NCBI RefSeq assembly: GCF_025195085.2
Contig: NZ_JANAVY020000022.1
Coordinates: 1 to 56,981 of the forward strand
Source of the DNA: Vibrio intestinalis
GTDB taxonomy: Bacteria; Pseudomonadota; Gammaproteobacteria; Enterobacterales; Vibrionaceae
Reading direction: 5' to 3'
DNA length: 56,981 nt
Both the position numbers and the translations under genes were made by a program. Shown piece by piece: positions 1-6,825 of this stretch. Each line of letters starts with the position of its first letter. Position 1 is the first letter of the stretch. Below the pieces are notes generated by a model. The model saw only the letters and a program-made list of their open reading frames with translations. It ran no database searches and had not been told where the DNA came from.

Positions 1-99
1 TTCACATATTTCATACTCAGCAGGTACTCCAATCGTCGCGTAACCACAACAGGGGCATGCATACAAATTGTCCTTAGCTTGCTCTCGAATTTTACTCAT
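1..99 (-). CDS. CPCC-type cysteine-rich cassette protein, partial
   Basis: An open frame of 33 codons runs from an ATG at 99 to the left edge on the minus strand, so the 3' part lies outside the window. The peptide contains ACPCCGYATIG followed by EYEIC. This is the signature of the small Cys_rich_CPCC proteins (CPCCGY, then YEIC, normally followed by a second CxxC and WEDD), which are probably metal binding and of unknown function. It faces away from intIA, as the first cassette of an integron does. A G-run just upstream (102-108) is the only ribosome-site-like stretch and lies close to the ATG. Recognition rests on motif memory, not a search. Confidence 0.6.
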   Translation of the reverse strand, partial: MSKIREQAKDNLYACPCCGYATIGVPAEYEICE

Positions 100-112
100 G
101 TCCCCCCCAGAA

Positions 113-203
113 ATATAACGCTTTCTATACAACCAAAAGCCTTTTTCCTACTCACATACTGCCATGTTTTGTGATTTAGCTTGATTGAGCAAAATCACAC
201 AAA
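113..203 (-). other. attI: candidate attIA / first cassette junction
   Basis: Read on the minus strand, GCGTTATAT (121-113) resembles the integron core GTTRRRY, with T in place of one purine. It sits 14 bases ahead of the first cassette's start codon, so recombination would cut between 119 and 118. The stretch from here toward intIA would be the attachment site. It contains arms TGTGATTT (170-177) and AAATCACA (192-199), perfect inverted repeats 14 bases apart. The position between a cassette gene and a divergent intIA is the main support. The limits are approximate. Confidence 0.45.
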
Positions 204-288
204 CTAATGAAATCCTGGGTGATTTAGTCTGAATTAGAGTTGAGCATAGCGCAGTTATACTGAAACTTGCCTGTTAATTCCGTTAGTG

Positions 289-316
289 TTGCTATATTTA
301 TATTCATGTATAGATA
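289..316 (+). promoter_or_regulatory. intIA promoter, candidate
   Basis: TTGCTA (289-294) and TAGATA (311-316), separated by 16 bases, form a plausible -35/-10 pair about 20 bases before the intIA ATG at 336. The -10 lies inside the LexA-like box at 306-321, so LexA would block polymerase. This is assigned by inspection. Confidence 0.45.
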
Positions 317-321
317 AACAG
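306..321 (+). promoter_or_regulatory. LexA (SOS) box of intIA
   Basis: ATGTATAGATAAACAG fits the CTG-N10-CAG LexA operator with one mismatch (A for C at the first base) and the usual AT-rich centre. It overlaps the predicted -10. SOS control of integron integrases by LexA at this place is established for V. cholerae. The site here is read from sequence only. Confidence 0.6.
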
Positions 322-335
322 TATCAAAACAAATC

Positions 336-1298
336 ATGAAGAGTCAATTTTTGCTCAGTTTGAAAGAGTATATGCAGAGTCGTCACTATGCTAACAAAAC
401 CATTGAAGCCTATCTGGTTTGGATATCGCGTTATATCCGTTTTCACGATCTTCAACACCCGAGCAAGCTTGATACGCAGGATGTTGAGGCGTTTCTCAGT
501 GATTTAGCAATAACTCATAAGGTAGCAGTCAAAACACAGGCATTGGCGTTAAATGCTGTCCAGTTTATGTATCGCGACTATCTTAAAATACCAATCAAGC
601 CCGATATGCGCTTTCAAAAATCACTATCAGATCGAAAACTTCCGGTTGTACTCACAAAGACTGAAATGCGCCGCTTTGTAGAACAGATAGACCCTAAATT
701 TCAGCTTCATTTGATGCTTATGTACGGTAGCGGATTAAGGCTAATGGAGTGCGTTAGGTTGCGCGTTCAAGATATCGATTTTGATTACGGCGCAGTGCGG
801 ATTTGGCAAGGAAAAGGGGGTAAGAATCGCACCGTGACATTAGCGAAAGAACTCCACCCTCTACTTGAAGCTCAAATTGCTATTGCAAAACGATACTACG
901 ATAGAGATATGCTAAGCAATGGCTATGGCGGCGTATCAATGAATCAAGCTCGGAAGGCGAAATACCCTAATGCACAGTTTGAGTTTGGTTGGCATTACCT
1001 ATTTCCTTCGGCAAAACTTAGTAGAGATGATGAATCGGACTTGTACAAACGTCATCATATAAATGAAACAGCGCTTCAGCGCAGTGTAAAGAAGACAGCG
1101 CTACTAGCAGGTATTGAGAAAAGTGTCTCGTGCCATACTCTAAGGCATAGCTTCGCAACTCATTTGTTAGAAGGTGGGGCGGATATACGAACGGTTCAAG
1201 AGCAGTTAGGCCACAGCGATGTGAGAACCACGCAAATATATACTCATGTGATAGATAGGGGCGCGAGCGGCGTGTTGAGCCCACTTTCAAGTTTATAA
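336..1298 (+). CDS. intI: Chromosomal integron integrase IntIA
   Basis: This is a tyrosine recombinase that inserts and excises gene cassettes at attI x attC. The 320 residues have an N-terminal core-binding domain (about 1-90) and a catalytic domain. Visible catalytic residues are R135 (GSGLR), K160, H267 and R270 (CHTLRH), H293 (LGHSD) and the nucleophile Y302 (IYTHV). The integron-integrase-specific insertion between the second and third conserved patches is present (about 195-225, QARKAKYPNAQFEFGWHYLF). Length and residue spacing match VchIntIA, so the enzyme looks intact. It reads away from the cassette array at the left edge and toward rplT, the standard vibrio arrangement. Its promoter carries a LexA-like box. 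Confidence 0.96.
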   Translation: MKSQFLLSLKEYMQSRHYANKTIEAYLVWISRYIRFHDLQHPSKLDTQDVEAFLSDLAITHKVAVKTQALALNAVQFMYRDYLKIPIKPDMRFQKSLSDRKLPVVLTKTEMRRFVEQIDPKFQLHLMLMYGSGLRLMECVRLRVQDIDFDYGAVRIWQGKGGKNRTVTLAKELHPLLEAQIAIAKRYYDRDMLSNGYGGVSMNQARKAKYPNAQFEFGWHYLFPSAKLSRDDESDLYKRHHINETALQRSVKKTALLAGIEKSVSCHTLRHSFATHLLEGGADIRTVQEQLGHSDVRTTQIYTHVIDRGASGVLSPLSSL

Positions 1299-1327
1299 GC
1301 TATTAACGCCATTAGATAGACAATAAA

Positions 1328-1351
1328 AAAGGAGAGCCTAAGCTCTCCTTT
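1328..1351. terminator. Bidirectional terminator between intIA and rplT
   Basis: Stem AAAGGAGAGC (1328-1337), loop CTAA, stem GCTCTCCTTT (1342-1351). On the minus strand it is followed by a T-run, giving a strong terminator for the thrS-rplT operon. On the plus strand it can also stop intIA. Confidence 0.85.
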
Positions 1352-1376
1352 CCTTAATCCTAATAACTGACTCTAA

Positions 1377-1730
1377 TTAAAGAGCAGCTTTCGCTTTTTC
1401 AACTAGAACTGCGAATGCAGCTTTGTCGAATACCGCGATGTCAGCAAGGATCTTACGGTCGATCTCGATAGATGCTTTCTTAAGACCGTTGATGAAACGG
1501 CTGTAAGATAGACCATTTTGACGAGATGCAGCGTTGATACGTGCAATCCATAGTTGACGGAATTGACGTTTCTTGTTGCGACGGTCACGGTAAGCGTATT
1601 GACCAGCTTTAGTAACTGCTTGGAAAGCTACGCGGTAAACACGTGAACGTGCACCGTAGTAACCTTTAGCTTGTTTTAGAACTTTCTTATGACGTGCACG
1701 AGCTTGTACACCACGTTTTACGCGAGGCAT
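1377..1730 (-). CDS. rplT: 50S ribosomal protein L20
   Basis: The 117-residue basic protein beginning MPRVKRGVQARARHKK is L20, an early-assembly protein of the large subunit that binds 23S rRNA. Full length for the family. It follows rpmI by 40 bases and is the last gene of thrS-infC-rpmI-rplT. In enterobacteria L20 represses translation of rpmI-rplT by binding the mRNA upstream of rpmI; a long hairpin in that place here (2018-2060) may serve the same purpose. Confidence 0.98.
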   Translation of the reverse strand: MPRVKRGVQARARHKKVLKQAKGYYGARSRVYRVAFQAVTKAGQYAYRDRRNKKRQFRQLWIARINAASRQNGLSYSRFINGLKKASIEIDRKILADIAVFDKAAFAVLVEKAKAAL

Positions 1731-1770
1731 TATGCTTCTCCTAAACTAAACGATTGATAACTAAAAAGAA

Positions 1771-1965
1771 TTAAGCGTATGGCAACATACGAACAACTGC
1801 AGCCACTTCACATTTAGGAAGGATTGCGTTTGGACGTAGTTGACGCTTGTTCTTAGTAGTACGCTTAGTCAGAATGTGACGTTTAGTAGCGTGCTTAAAC
1901 TTAATACCACCAGCAGTTTTCTTAAAACGCTTAGCAGCACCTTTGTTGGTTTTCATCTTAGGCAT
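1771..1965 (-). CDS. rpmI: 50S ribosomal protein L35
   Basis: The 64-residue, very basic protein MPKMKTNKGAAKRFKKTAGG is L35 of the large ribosomal subunit, at normal family length. It lies between infC and rplT, and the 115-base gap to infC holds a structured element. Translation is probably coupled to rplT and autoregulated by L20, as in related bacteria. Confidence 0.97.
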   Translation of the reverse strand: MPKMKTNKGAAKRFKKTAGGIKFKHATKRHILTKRTTKNKRQLRPNAILPKCEVAAVVRMLPYA

Positions 1966-2017
1966 GATGAATAACTCCGCATTGTTGAGTTGTTAAACAT
2001 TAGTAATTAGGGCGAAC

Positions 2018-2060
2018 AAAACCCAGCCACTTACCTTATTAAGGAAGACGGCTAGGTTTT
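2018..2060 (-). ncRNA. Structured infC-rpmI intercistronic leader
   Basis: In the mRNA (minus) sense, AAAACCTAGCC pairs with GGCTGGGTTTT over 11 pairs including one U-G wobble. Inside is a symmetric 5x5 internal loop, then CCTT/AAGG closing a three-base loop. It ends about 50 bases before the rpmI start. Its place matches the region where L20 controls rpmI in E. coli. It could instead act as an attenuator, since the 3' arm ends in TTTTGTT. The structure was found by eye and the function is inferred. Confidence 0.5.
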
Positions 2061-2080
2061 CTTACTTGTAAAGCCGTTAA

Positions 2081-2632
2081 TTACTTCTTCTTAGGGGCCA
2101 GTACCATGATCATCTGACGACCTTCAATCTTCTTAGGGAAAGATTCTACTACTGCTAAATCAACAGTGTCCTCTTTCAGACGATTAAGAACGTCAACACC
2201 GATGTCTTGGTGAGCCATTTCGCGGCCACGGAAGCGAATTGTTACCTTCACTTTGTTGCCGTCTTCAAGGAAACGCGTCAGGTTGCGTAGTTTTACCTGA
2301 TAGTCTCCAATATCAGTTCCAGGACGGAATTTTACTTCCTTAATCTGAACCTGTTTTTGCTTTTTCTTCTGCTCTTTCGCAGATTTGCTCTTCTCAAAGA
2401 GGAATTTACCGTAGTCCATAACACGGCATACAGGTGGCTCAGCGTTAGGGCTGATTTCTACTAGATCCATGCCCGCTTCTTCAGCTGCTGCAACGGCTTC
2501 TTGAATAGAAACAACACCAACAGACTCGCCATCAGCACCAGTTAAACGAACTTCACGAACGCCACGAATTTCACCGTTTAAACGATGAGCATTTTGTTTG
2601 GCCGGTATTTGGCCGCGTCTTCCGCCTTTAAT
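2081..2632 (-). CDS. infC: Translation initiation factor IF-3, AUU start
   Basis: IF-3 binds the 30S subunit, keeps it dissociated and checks the start codon and initiator tRNA. The ATG-initiated frame begins only at MDLVEISPN (2470), which would lack the N-terminal domain. The family sequence continues upstream through INGEIRGVREVRL-like residues (here LNGEIRGVREVRLTG) to an ATT at 2632-2630, followed by AAAGGCGGA as in E. coli. This gives 183 residues against 180 in E. coli. GGAGGA lies at the right distance upstream, inside the 3' end of thrS, whose stop is 3 bases away. The rare AUU start is the known basis of IF-3 autoregulation. Confidence 0.93.
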   Translation of the reverse strand: MKGGRRGQIPAKQNAHRLNGEIRGVREVRLTGADGESVGVVSIQEAVAAAEEAGMDLVEISPNAEPPVCRVMDYGKFLFEKSKSAKEQKKKQKQVQIKEVKFRPGTDIGDYQVKLRNLTRFLEDGNKVKVTIRFRGREMAHQDIGVDVLNRLKEDTVDLAVVESFPKKIEGRQMIMVLAPKKK

Positions 2633-2635
2633 AGC

Positions 2636-4564
2636 TTATTCCTCCAGATTGAGCTTACGGGTAGAGATCTCGTCTTGGATGTATGCAATAAAGTCATCCA
2701 CTTTAAACTTGCCAAGATCTTTACCTTTACGAGTACGTACTGCGATTTCACCGGCTTCCATTTCTTGGTCACCACAAACCAGCATATACGGTACACGCTT
2801 CAAAGTGTGTTCGCGGATTTTAAAGCCAATCTTCTCATTTCTCAAGTCCGCTTTGGCTCTAATTCCACATTTTTGTAGTTTTTGTGCAACTTCTTTCGCG
2901 TAATCAGACTGCTTATCAGTAATGTTCATGATTACTGCTTGCTCTGGCGCCAACCAAGTTGGGAAGAAGCCGTAGTATTCTTCAATCAGAATACCGATGA
3001 AACGCTCAAGAGAACCAAGGATTGCACGGTGAATCATTACCGGCACTTGACGCTCGTTGTTTTCATCTACGTATGTTGCACCTAGACGACCAGGTAGGTT
3101 GAAGTCTAGCTGAACTGTACCACATTGCCATGCACGGTCTAGACAATCGTGTAGCGTAAATTCGATCTTAGGACCGTAGAATGCACCCTCACCTTCTTGA
3201 ATTTCGTATTCGATGTTCATCGCTTCAAGAGATTGTTTTAGCGCTTCTTCAGATTGATCCCAGATTTCATCTGAACCTACACGCTTCTCAGGGCGAGTAG
3301 ACAGTTTCACTACGATATTATCAAAACCGAATGTTTGGTACGTGTCGTACACCATCTTAATGCAAGACGTTACTTCGTCTTGGATTTGGCTTTCAGTACA
3401 GAAGATGTGTGCATCATCCTGAGTGAAGCCGCGTACACGCATGATACCGTGTAGTGCGCCTGATGGTTCGTTACGGTGACATGAGCCAAACTCAGCCATA
3501 CGTAACGGTAGATCGCGGTAAGATTTCAAACCTTGGTTGAAGATCTGTACGTGACCTGGGCAGTTCATTGGCTTAAGCGCGTAATCGCGGTTTTCAGAAG
3601 CCGTAGTGAACATTGCGTCTGCGTATTTGTCCCAGTGACCAGAACGTTCCCAAAGTACGCGATCCATGATTAGTGGACCTTTTACTTCTTGGTAATCGTA
3701 TTCAGTCAGTTTTTGACGAATGAATACTTCTAGATCACGGAAGATAGACCAACCATTGTGATGCCAGAACACCATACCCGGTGCTTCTTGCTGCATGTGG
3801 AATAGGTCTAGTTGCTTACCGATCTTACGGTGGTCACGCTTTGCCGCTTCTTCTAGGCGAGTTAGGTGAGCCTTAAGCGCTTTCTTATCGTGGAAAGCTG
3901 TACCGTAGATACGTTGAAGCATCTTGTTATCGCTGTTACCACGCCAGTATGCGCCTGCTACGTTTAGCAGCGTAAAGTGCTGACAGAAGCCCATATGTGG
4001 AACGTGAGGGCCACGACACATATCGATGTATTCTTCATGGTGGTAAAGACCCGGACGATCATCACGAGATACGTTTTCGTCTAGGATTTCCATTTTGTAA
4101 GTTTCGCCACGTGATTCGAACGCATCACGCGCTTCCTGCCAGCTTACCTTTTTCTTAATAACTTGATATTTGGTCTTAGCAAGTTCTTTCATACGCTTTT
4201 CAATCTTTTCAAGATCTTCTTGCGTTAGAGATTGCTCTAGATCGATATCGTAGTAGAAGCCGTTGTCGATGGTTGGACCGATCGCCATTTTCGCATCAGG
4301 GAAAAGCTGCTTAACTGCGTGACCAAGAAGGTGAGCACAAGAGTGACGAACGATTTCTAGACCGTCAACTTCATCTTTCACTGTGATGATTTCAAGGCTT
4401 GCATCTTGCTCGATTAGGTCACACGCATCTACGCGAACGCCATCAACACGGCCAGCGATGGTTGCTTTAGCAAGACCAGGACCGATAGATTGAGCGACTT
4501 CAAGAGTAGAAACTGGGTTGTCAAATTGACGCTGACTGCCGTCAGGAAGTGTAATAATAGGCAT
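2636..4564 (-). CDS. thrS: Threonyl-tRNA synthetase
   Basis: This enzyme charges tRNA-Thr with threonine and edits mischarged serine. The chosen ATG at 4564 (MPIITLPDGSQ) follows AAGGA by 7 bases and gives 642 residues, the E. coli length. A longer frame from upstream would run through the regulatory hairpins. The order is a TGS domain (about 1-60), the editing domain with HSCAHLLGHA (about 70-225), the class II catalytic core with RMAEFGSCHRNE and the zinc site, and the C-terminal anticodon-binding domain (about 540-642). It heads the thrS-infC-rpmI-rplT transcript. The leader contains two hairpins that resemble tRNA-Thr anticodon arms, so translational self-repression is likely. Confidence 0.97.
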   Translation of the reverse strand: MPIITLPDGSQRQFDNPVSTLEVAQSIGPGLAKATIAGRVDGVRVDACDLIEQDASLEIITVKDEVDGLEIVRHSCAHLLGHAVKQLFPDAKMAIGPTIDNGFYYDIDLEQSLTQEDLEKIEKRMKELAKTKYQVIKKKVSWQEARDAFESRGETYKMEILDENVSRDDRPGLYHHEEYIDMCRGPHVPHMGFCQHFTLLNVAGAYWRGNSDNKMLQRIYGTAFHDKKALKAHLTRLEEAAKRDHRKIGKQLDLFHMQQEAPGMVFWHHNGWSIFRDLEVFIRQKLTEYDYQEVKGPLIMDRVLWERSGHWDKYADAMFTTASENRDYALKPMNCPGHVQIFNQGLKSYRDLPLRMAEFGSCHRNEPSGALHGIMRVRGFTQDDAHIFCTESQIQDEVTSCIKMVYDTYQTFGFDNIVVKLSTRPEKRVGSDEIWDQSEEALKQSLEAMNIEYEIQEGEGAFYGPKIEFTLHDCLDRAWQCGTVQLDFNLPGRLGATYVDENNERQVPVMIHRAILGSLERFIGILIEEYYGFFPTWLAPEQAVIMNITDKQSDYAKEVAQKLQKCGIRAKADLRNEKIGFKIREHTLKRVPYMLVCGDQEMEAGEIAVRTRKGKDLGKFKVDDFIAYIQDEISTRKLNLEE

Positions 4565-4582
4565 GTAATTTCCTTTACAGTG

Positions 4583-4603
4583 GTGTTGCATACCAAGCAA
4601 CAC
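4583..4603 (-). promoter_or_regulatory. thrS operator hairpin, GGU anticodon mimic
   Basis: In mRNA sense, GTGTTGC - TTGGTAT - GCAACAC forms a perfect 7-bp stem with a 7-base loop. The loop reads like a tRNA anticodon loop: U at position 33, GGU (a threonine anticodon) at 34-36, A at 37. It ends 18 bases before the thrS ATG, where domain 2 of the E. coli thrS operator lies. By analogy ThrRS would bind it and block the ribosome. The match is seen in the sequence; the binding is inferred. Confidence 0.8.
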
Positions 4604-4662
4604 ATGCATTTTTACTTATTGCACGCATAAACTGCGGCATTAAGCGAGTAAATGAAAGTTAG

Positions 4663-4702
4663 TTGTCCGTTCTGCGCAAGTACGGATGCACAGGTTGGAC
4701 AA
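4663..4702 (-). promoter_or_regulatory. thrS operator upstream hairpin, CGU loop
   Basis: In mRNA sense, TTGTCC, AAC and CTGTGCA lead into loop TCCGTACT, followed by TGCGCAG, AAC and GGACAA. This makes a 6-bp stem, a symmetric 3x3 internal loop and a 7-bp stem with one U-G pair. The 8-base loop holds CGU, the other common threonine anticodon. It corresponds in position to domain 4 of the E. coli operator, which with domain 2 contacts the two subunits of dimeric ThrRS. The predicted transcript begins at or next to this hairpin. Confidence 0.65.
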
Positions 4703-4708
4703 GCGCAC

Positions 4709-4736
4709 ATTGTAACCCAACCAAGTAAAATAACAA
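4709..4736 (-). promoter_or_regulatory. thrS promoter
   Basis: On the minus strand TTGTTA (4736-4731) and TACAAT (4714-4709) are 16 bases apart. The start point would fall near 4702, exactly at the 5' edge of the upstream operator hairpin, giving a leader of about 138 bases. Confidence 0.55.
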
Positions 4737-4791
4737 TCAAAGTCACACAATTACTGCAAACAAAACACGAAAAGCAAACGACAGGAAATAA

Positions 4792-4825
4792 AAATGCCGC
4801 TAGGAATAGGCTCCTAGCGGCATTT
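4792..4825 (-). terminator. Terminator of the 4848-6476 chemoreceptor gene
   Basis: A perfect 14-bp stem, AAATGCCGCTAGGA (4792-4805) against TCCTAGCGGCATTT (4812-4825) with loop ATAGGC, is followed by T-rich sequence on the minus strand. It separates the chemoreceptor transcript from the thrS promoter. Confidence 0.9.
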
Positions 4826-4847
4826 GATTGGGGGTATGACTTAGCGC

Positions 4848-6476
4848 TTACAGGGTAAAGAAAGAAAGCTGTGCTTTTTGTTTCTCGGCCAGCTGAGATA
4901 ACTCAGTACTTGCGCTGGCGCTTTGGCTAATACCTGTAACGTTTTGGTTCACTAGTTCAGACATGTTTACCACGTTTCGGTTAATGTCTTGCGTCACTTG
5001 CGATTGCTGCTCGGCTGCAGTCGCAACTTGAGTATTGGTATCATTGATGTTGGCCACCGACTCGGTGATACCCATCAGTGCTTCATTCGCTTGTTTTGCA
5101 AGCTCGTTGTTTTTGTTCAGCATATCTAAGCTAAGCTGCATGCCGTCGTTTGCGAGGCCAGATTGTTTTTGCAGCTCTTCGATAATTGTTTTGATTTCAC
5201 CTGTTGACTCTTGAGTACGGGCTGCAAGCATACGAACTTCATCCGCTACTACCGCGAAACCTCGGCCTGACTCACCTGCGCGTGCCGCTTCAATCGCCGC
5301 GTTTAGTGCTAGTAGGTTGGTCTGTTCAGAAATACCGCTGATCACTTCGATCACGTTATTAATTTGCTCAGATTGCTCTTTAAGCTTAGTAACCACTACT
5401 GCCGCATCATTTAAGGCATGGTTCATCTGTTCGCTTGCTTCGCTACTTTCATTAAACGTTGCCAGTGCAGATTGCGCTAGTTGATCAGCATCGCGCGCTG
5501 TTGTGTCAGCAAGCTGGGCGTTGTCACTTACGTTGTCTGCTGTACTTGAAAGCTCGTTAACCGCTGAAGCCACTTGTTCAATTTCAGCCAGCTCTTGCTG
5601 TGCATTGTTTTCTGCTTGAGTCATTACAGCTGCAAGCTCTGTTGAAGCAGACGCGACTTCTTCACTAATGCGGATTAGCTGATCAACAGTTGAATGTAGC
5701 TGCTCAACTGTCACGTTTACGTCATTGCTTAGCTGAGCGATTTCATTGTCGCCGTCTGCATCAGCGCGAACAGAAAGGTTACCTTGTGCCACTTTACGCA
5801 TTACCGCTTGCAGTTTTTGTACTGGCTTAACGATCATACCCGATAGAACCCAAGCAACTACAAGAGATACAGCAAACACGCTTAACACAGTCCAACTAGC
5901 AAGGCTTTGTACTTTAGCGGCCGCTTGGTTGCTCTCTTCCATGGCTGCGCTTGAAATAGTATTCACGCGCTGAGAAAGTTCGTTAATGGCCGCGACCATA
6001 ACATTACCGGTTTTACGGTATTGAGAGATAAAGTCGTTGTATTCTTTCGGGCTCACTAAGCCCTGATCACGACGCTCGAAGAAGCTTACCGCATTGGTTG
6101 AATAGCTTACGTAATCATCAATTGCGCGTTTTACTTTGGTCGCTTCACTTCTAAACGTACCGCGCTCGTTAATCTTGTCGAGATCAGCATGAATTTTCTT
6201 AACGCCTTGTTGAAGTTCAGTGATAAATGAATCACGACGCTCAGGATCGTAGATCGCATATACCGCGCTTATACGCAGCGGGTAAACGGTATCAGAGATA
6301 TTGGCTAAAGAATCTTTGTAAAACACTAGCGAGTCAGTATTTGAAGCAACCAATTCTTGTTCTGCTTCTAAATTATTTTTAGTGACCCAAAGTGCGATAA
6401 ACAGAGCAACAGAGATAAACAGCACAGGGATGAGTACCTGTGTGCGGATAGAGAAGTTTTTCAGGGAAAACTGCAT
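4848..6476 (-). CDS. Methyl-accepting chemotaxis protein
   Basis: This is a membrane chemoreceptor that signals to CheA through CheW. From the chosen ATG at 6476 (MQFSLKNFSIRTQ, with GAGG about 6 bases upstream) it has 542 residues; a longer frame to 6509 lacks a better start. The order is TM1 (about 13-32), a periplasmic four-helix-type region (about 33-190), TM2 (about 193-215), HAMP (to about 268) and the cytoplasmic signalling domain with the conserved hairpin tip EQTNLLALNAAIEAARAGE. There is no C-terminal CheR-binding pentapeptide. The ligand is unknown. It is a clear paralog of the receptor at 53831-55474. Confidence 0.94.
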   Translation of the reverse strand: MQFSLKNFSIRTQVLIPVLFISVALFIALWVTKNNLEAEQELVASNTDSLVFYKDSLANISDTVYPLRISAVYAIYDPERRDSFITELQQGVKKIHADLDKINERGTFRSEATKVKRAIDDYVSYSTNAVSFFERRDQGLVSPKEYNDFISQYRKTGNVMVAAINELSQRVNTISSAAMEESNQAAAKVQSLASWTVLSVFAVSLVVAWVLSGMIVKPVQKLQAVMRKVAQGNLSVRADADGDNEIAQLSNDVNVTVEQLHSTVDQLIRISEEVASASTELAAVMTQAENNAQQELAEIEQVASAVNELSSTADNVSDNAQLADTTARDADQLAQSALATFNESSEASEQMNHALNDAAVVVTKLKEQSEQINNVIEVISGISEQTNLLALNAAIEAARAGESGRGFAVVADEVRMLAARTQESTGEIKTIIEELQKQSGLANDGMQLSLDMLNKNNELAKQANEALMGITESVANINDTNTQVATAAEQQSQVTQDINRNVVNMSELVNQNVTGISQSASASTELSQLAEKQKAQLSFFTL

Positions 6477-6825
6477 GTATGCCTCAACTAAGTTAATGTT
6501 TATTCGCATCCATGCTATGGGAATAGTCCCAACCTTTTGTTAAGCGCGGAGTTTATTACAAAATATGAATAGCTGTCTACCCCTGATAAACTATTAATTT
6601 TAAGATAATTTTGTAATTATTGAGTGCCATTTTTTCGACAGAGACAGTCGAAGCAATGACGGTTAGAGCAACTATCTGAAAACAAACAATATTAAGTTCC
6701 ATATAACAAGCGCCATTCATTTTTGCGCAAACATACAGCGGAATCTGTTGCTTAGTTGAACGCTCAAATAACAAAGCGGCCATCGTAAAAACGAGGACCG
6801 CTTGGAGTCAAGGCTGAACTGTTGC
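6477..6825. other. Intergenic stretch between tssM and chemoreceptor
   Basis: There are 349 AT-rich bases with no convincing gene. The one open frame (6577-6783, minus) has no ribosome site and no recognisable protein. V. cholerae has vasL in the place just after tssM, and no trace of it is seen here. The chemoreceptor promoter must lie toward 6500-6600, but I could not assign one, and no flagellar sigma-28 consensus is evident. Confidence 0.6.
6774..6803 (-). terminator. Candidate terminator of the T6SS cluster
   Basis: AAGCGG (6774-6779) pairs with CCGCTT (6798-6803), with an inner TCGT/ACGA stem separated by partly mismatched triplets. On the minus strand it is followed by TTTGTTATTT. It lies 23 bases beyond the tssM stop. 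Confidence 0.5.

Noticed and set aside
4652..4858. Plus-strand open frame of 68 codons across the thrS leader
   Set aside because: It overlaps the structured operator, the thrS promoter and a terminator, all on the other strand, and shows no ribosome site or known motif.
6577..6783. Minus-strand open frame of 68 codons after tssM
   Set aside because: No ribosome site, low-complexity AT-rich coding, no family resemblance; it does not resemble vasL.
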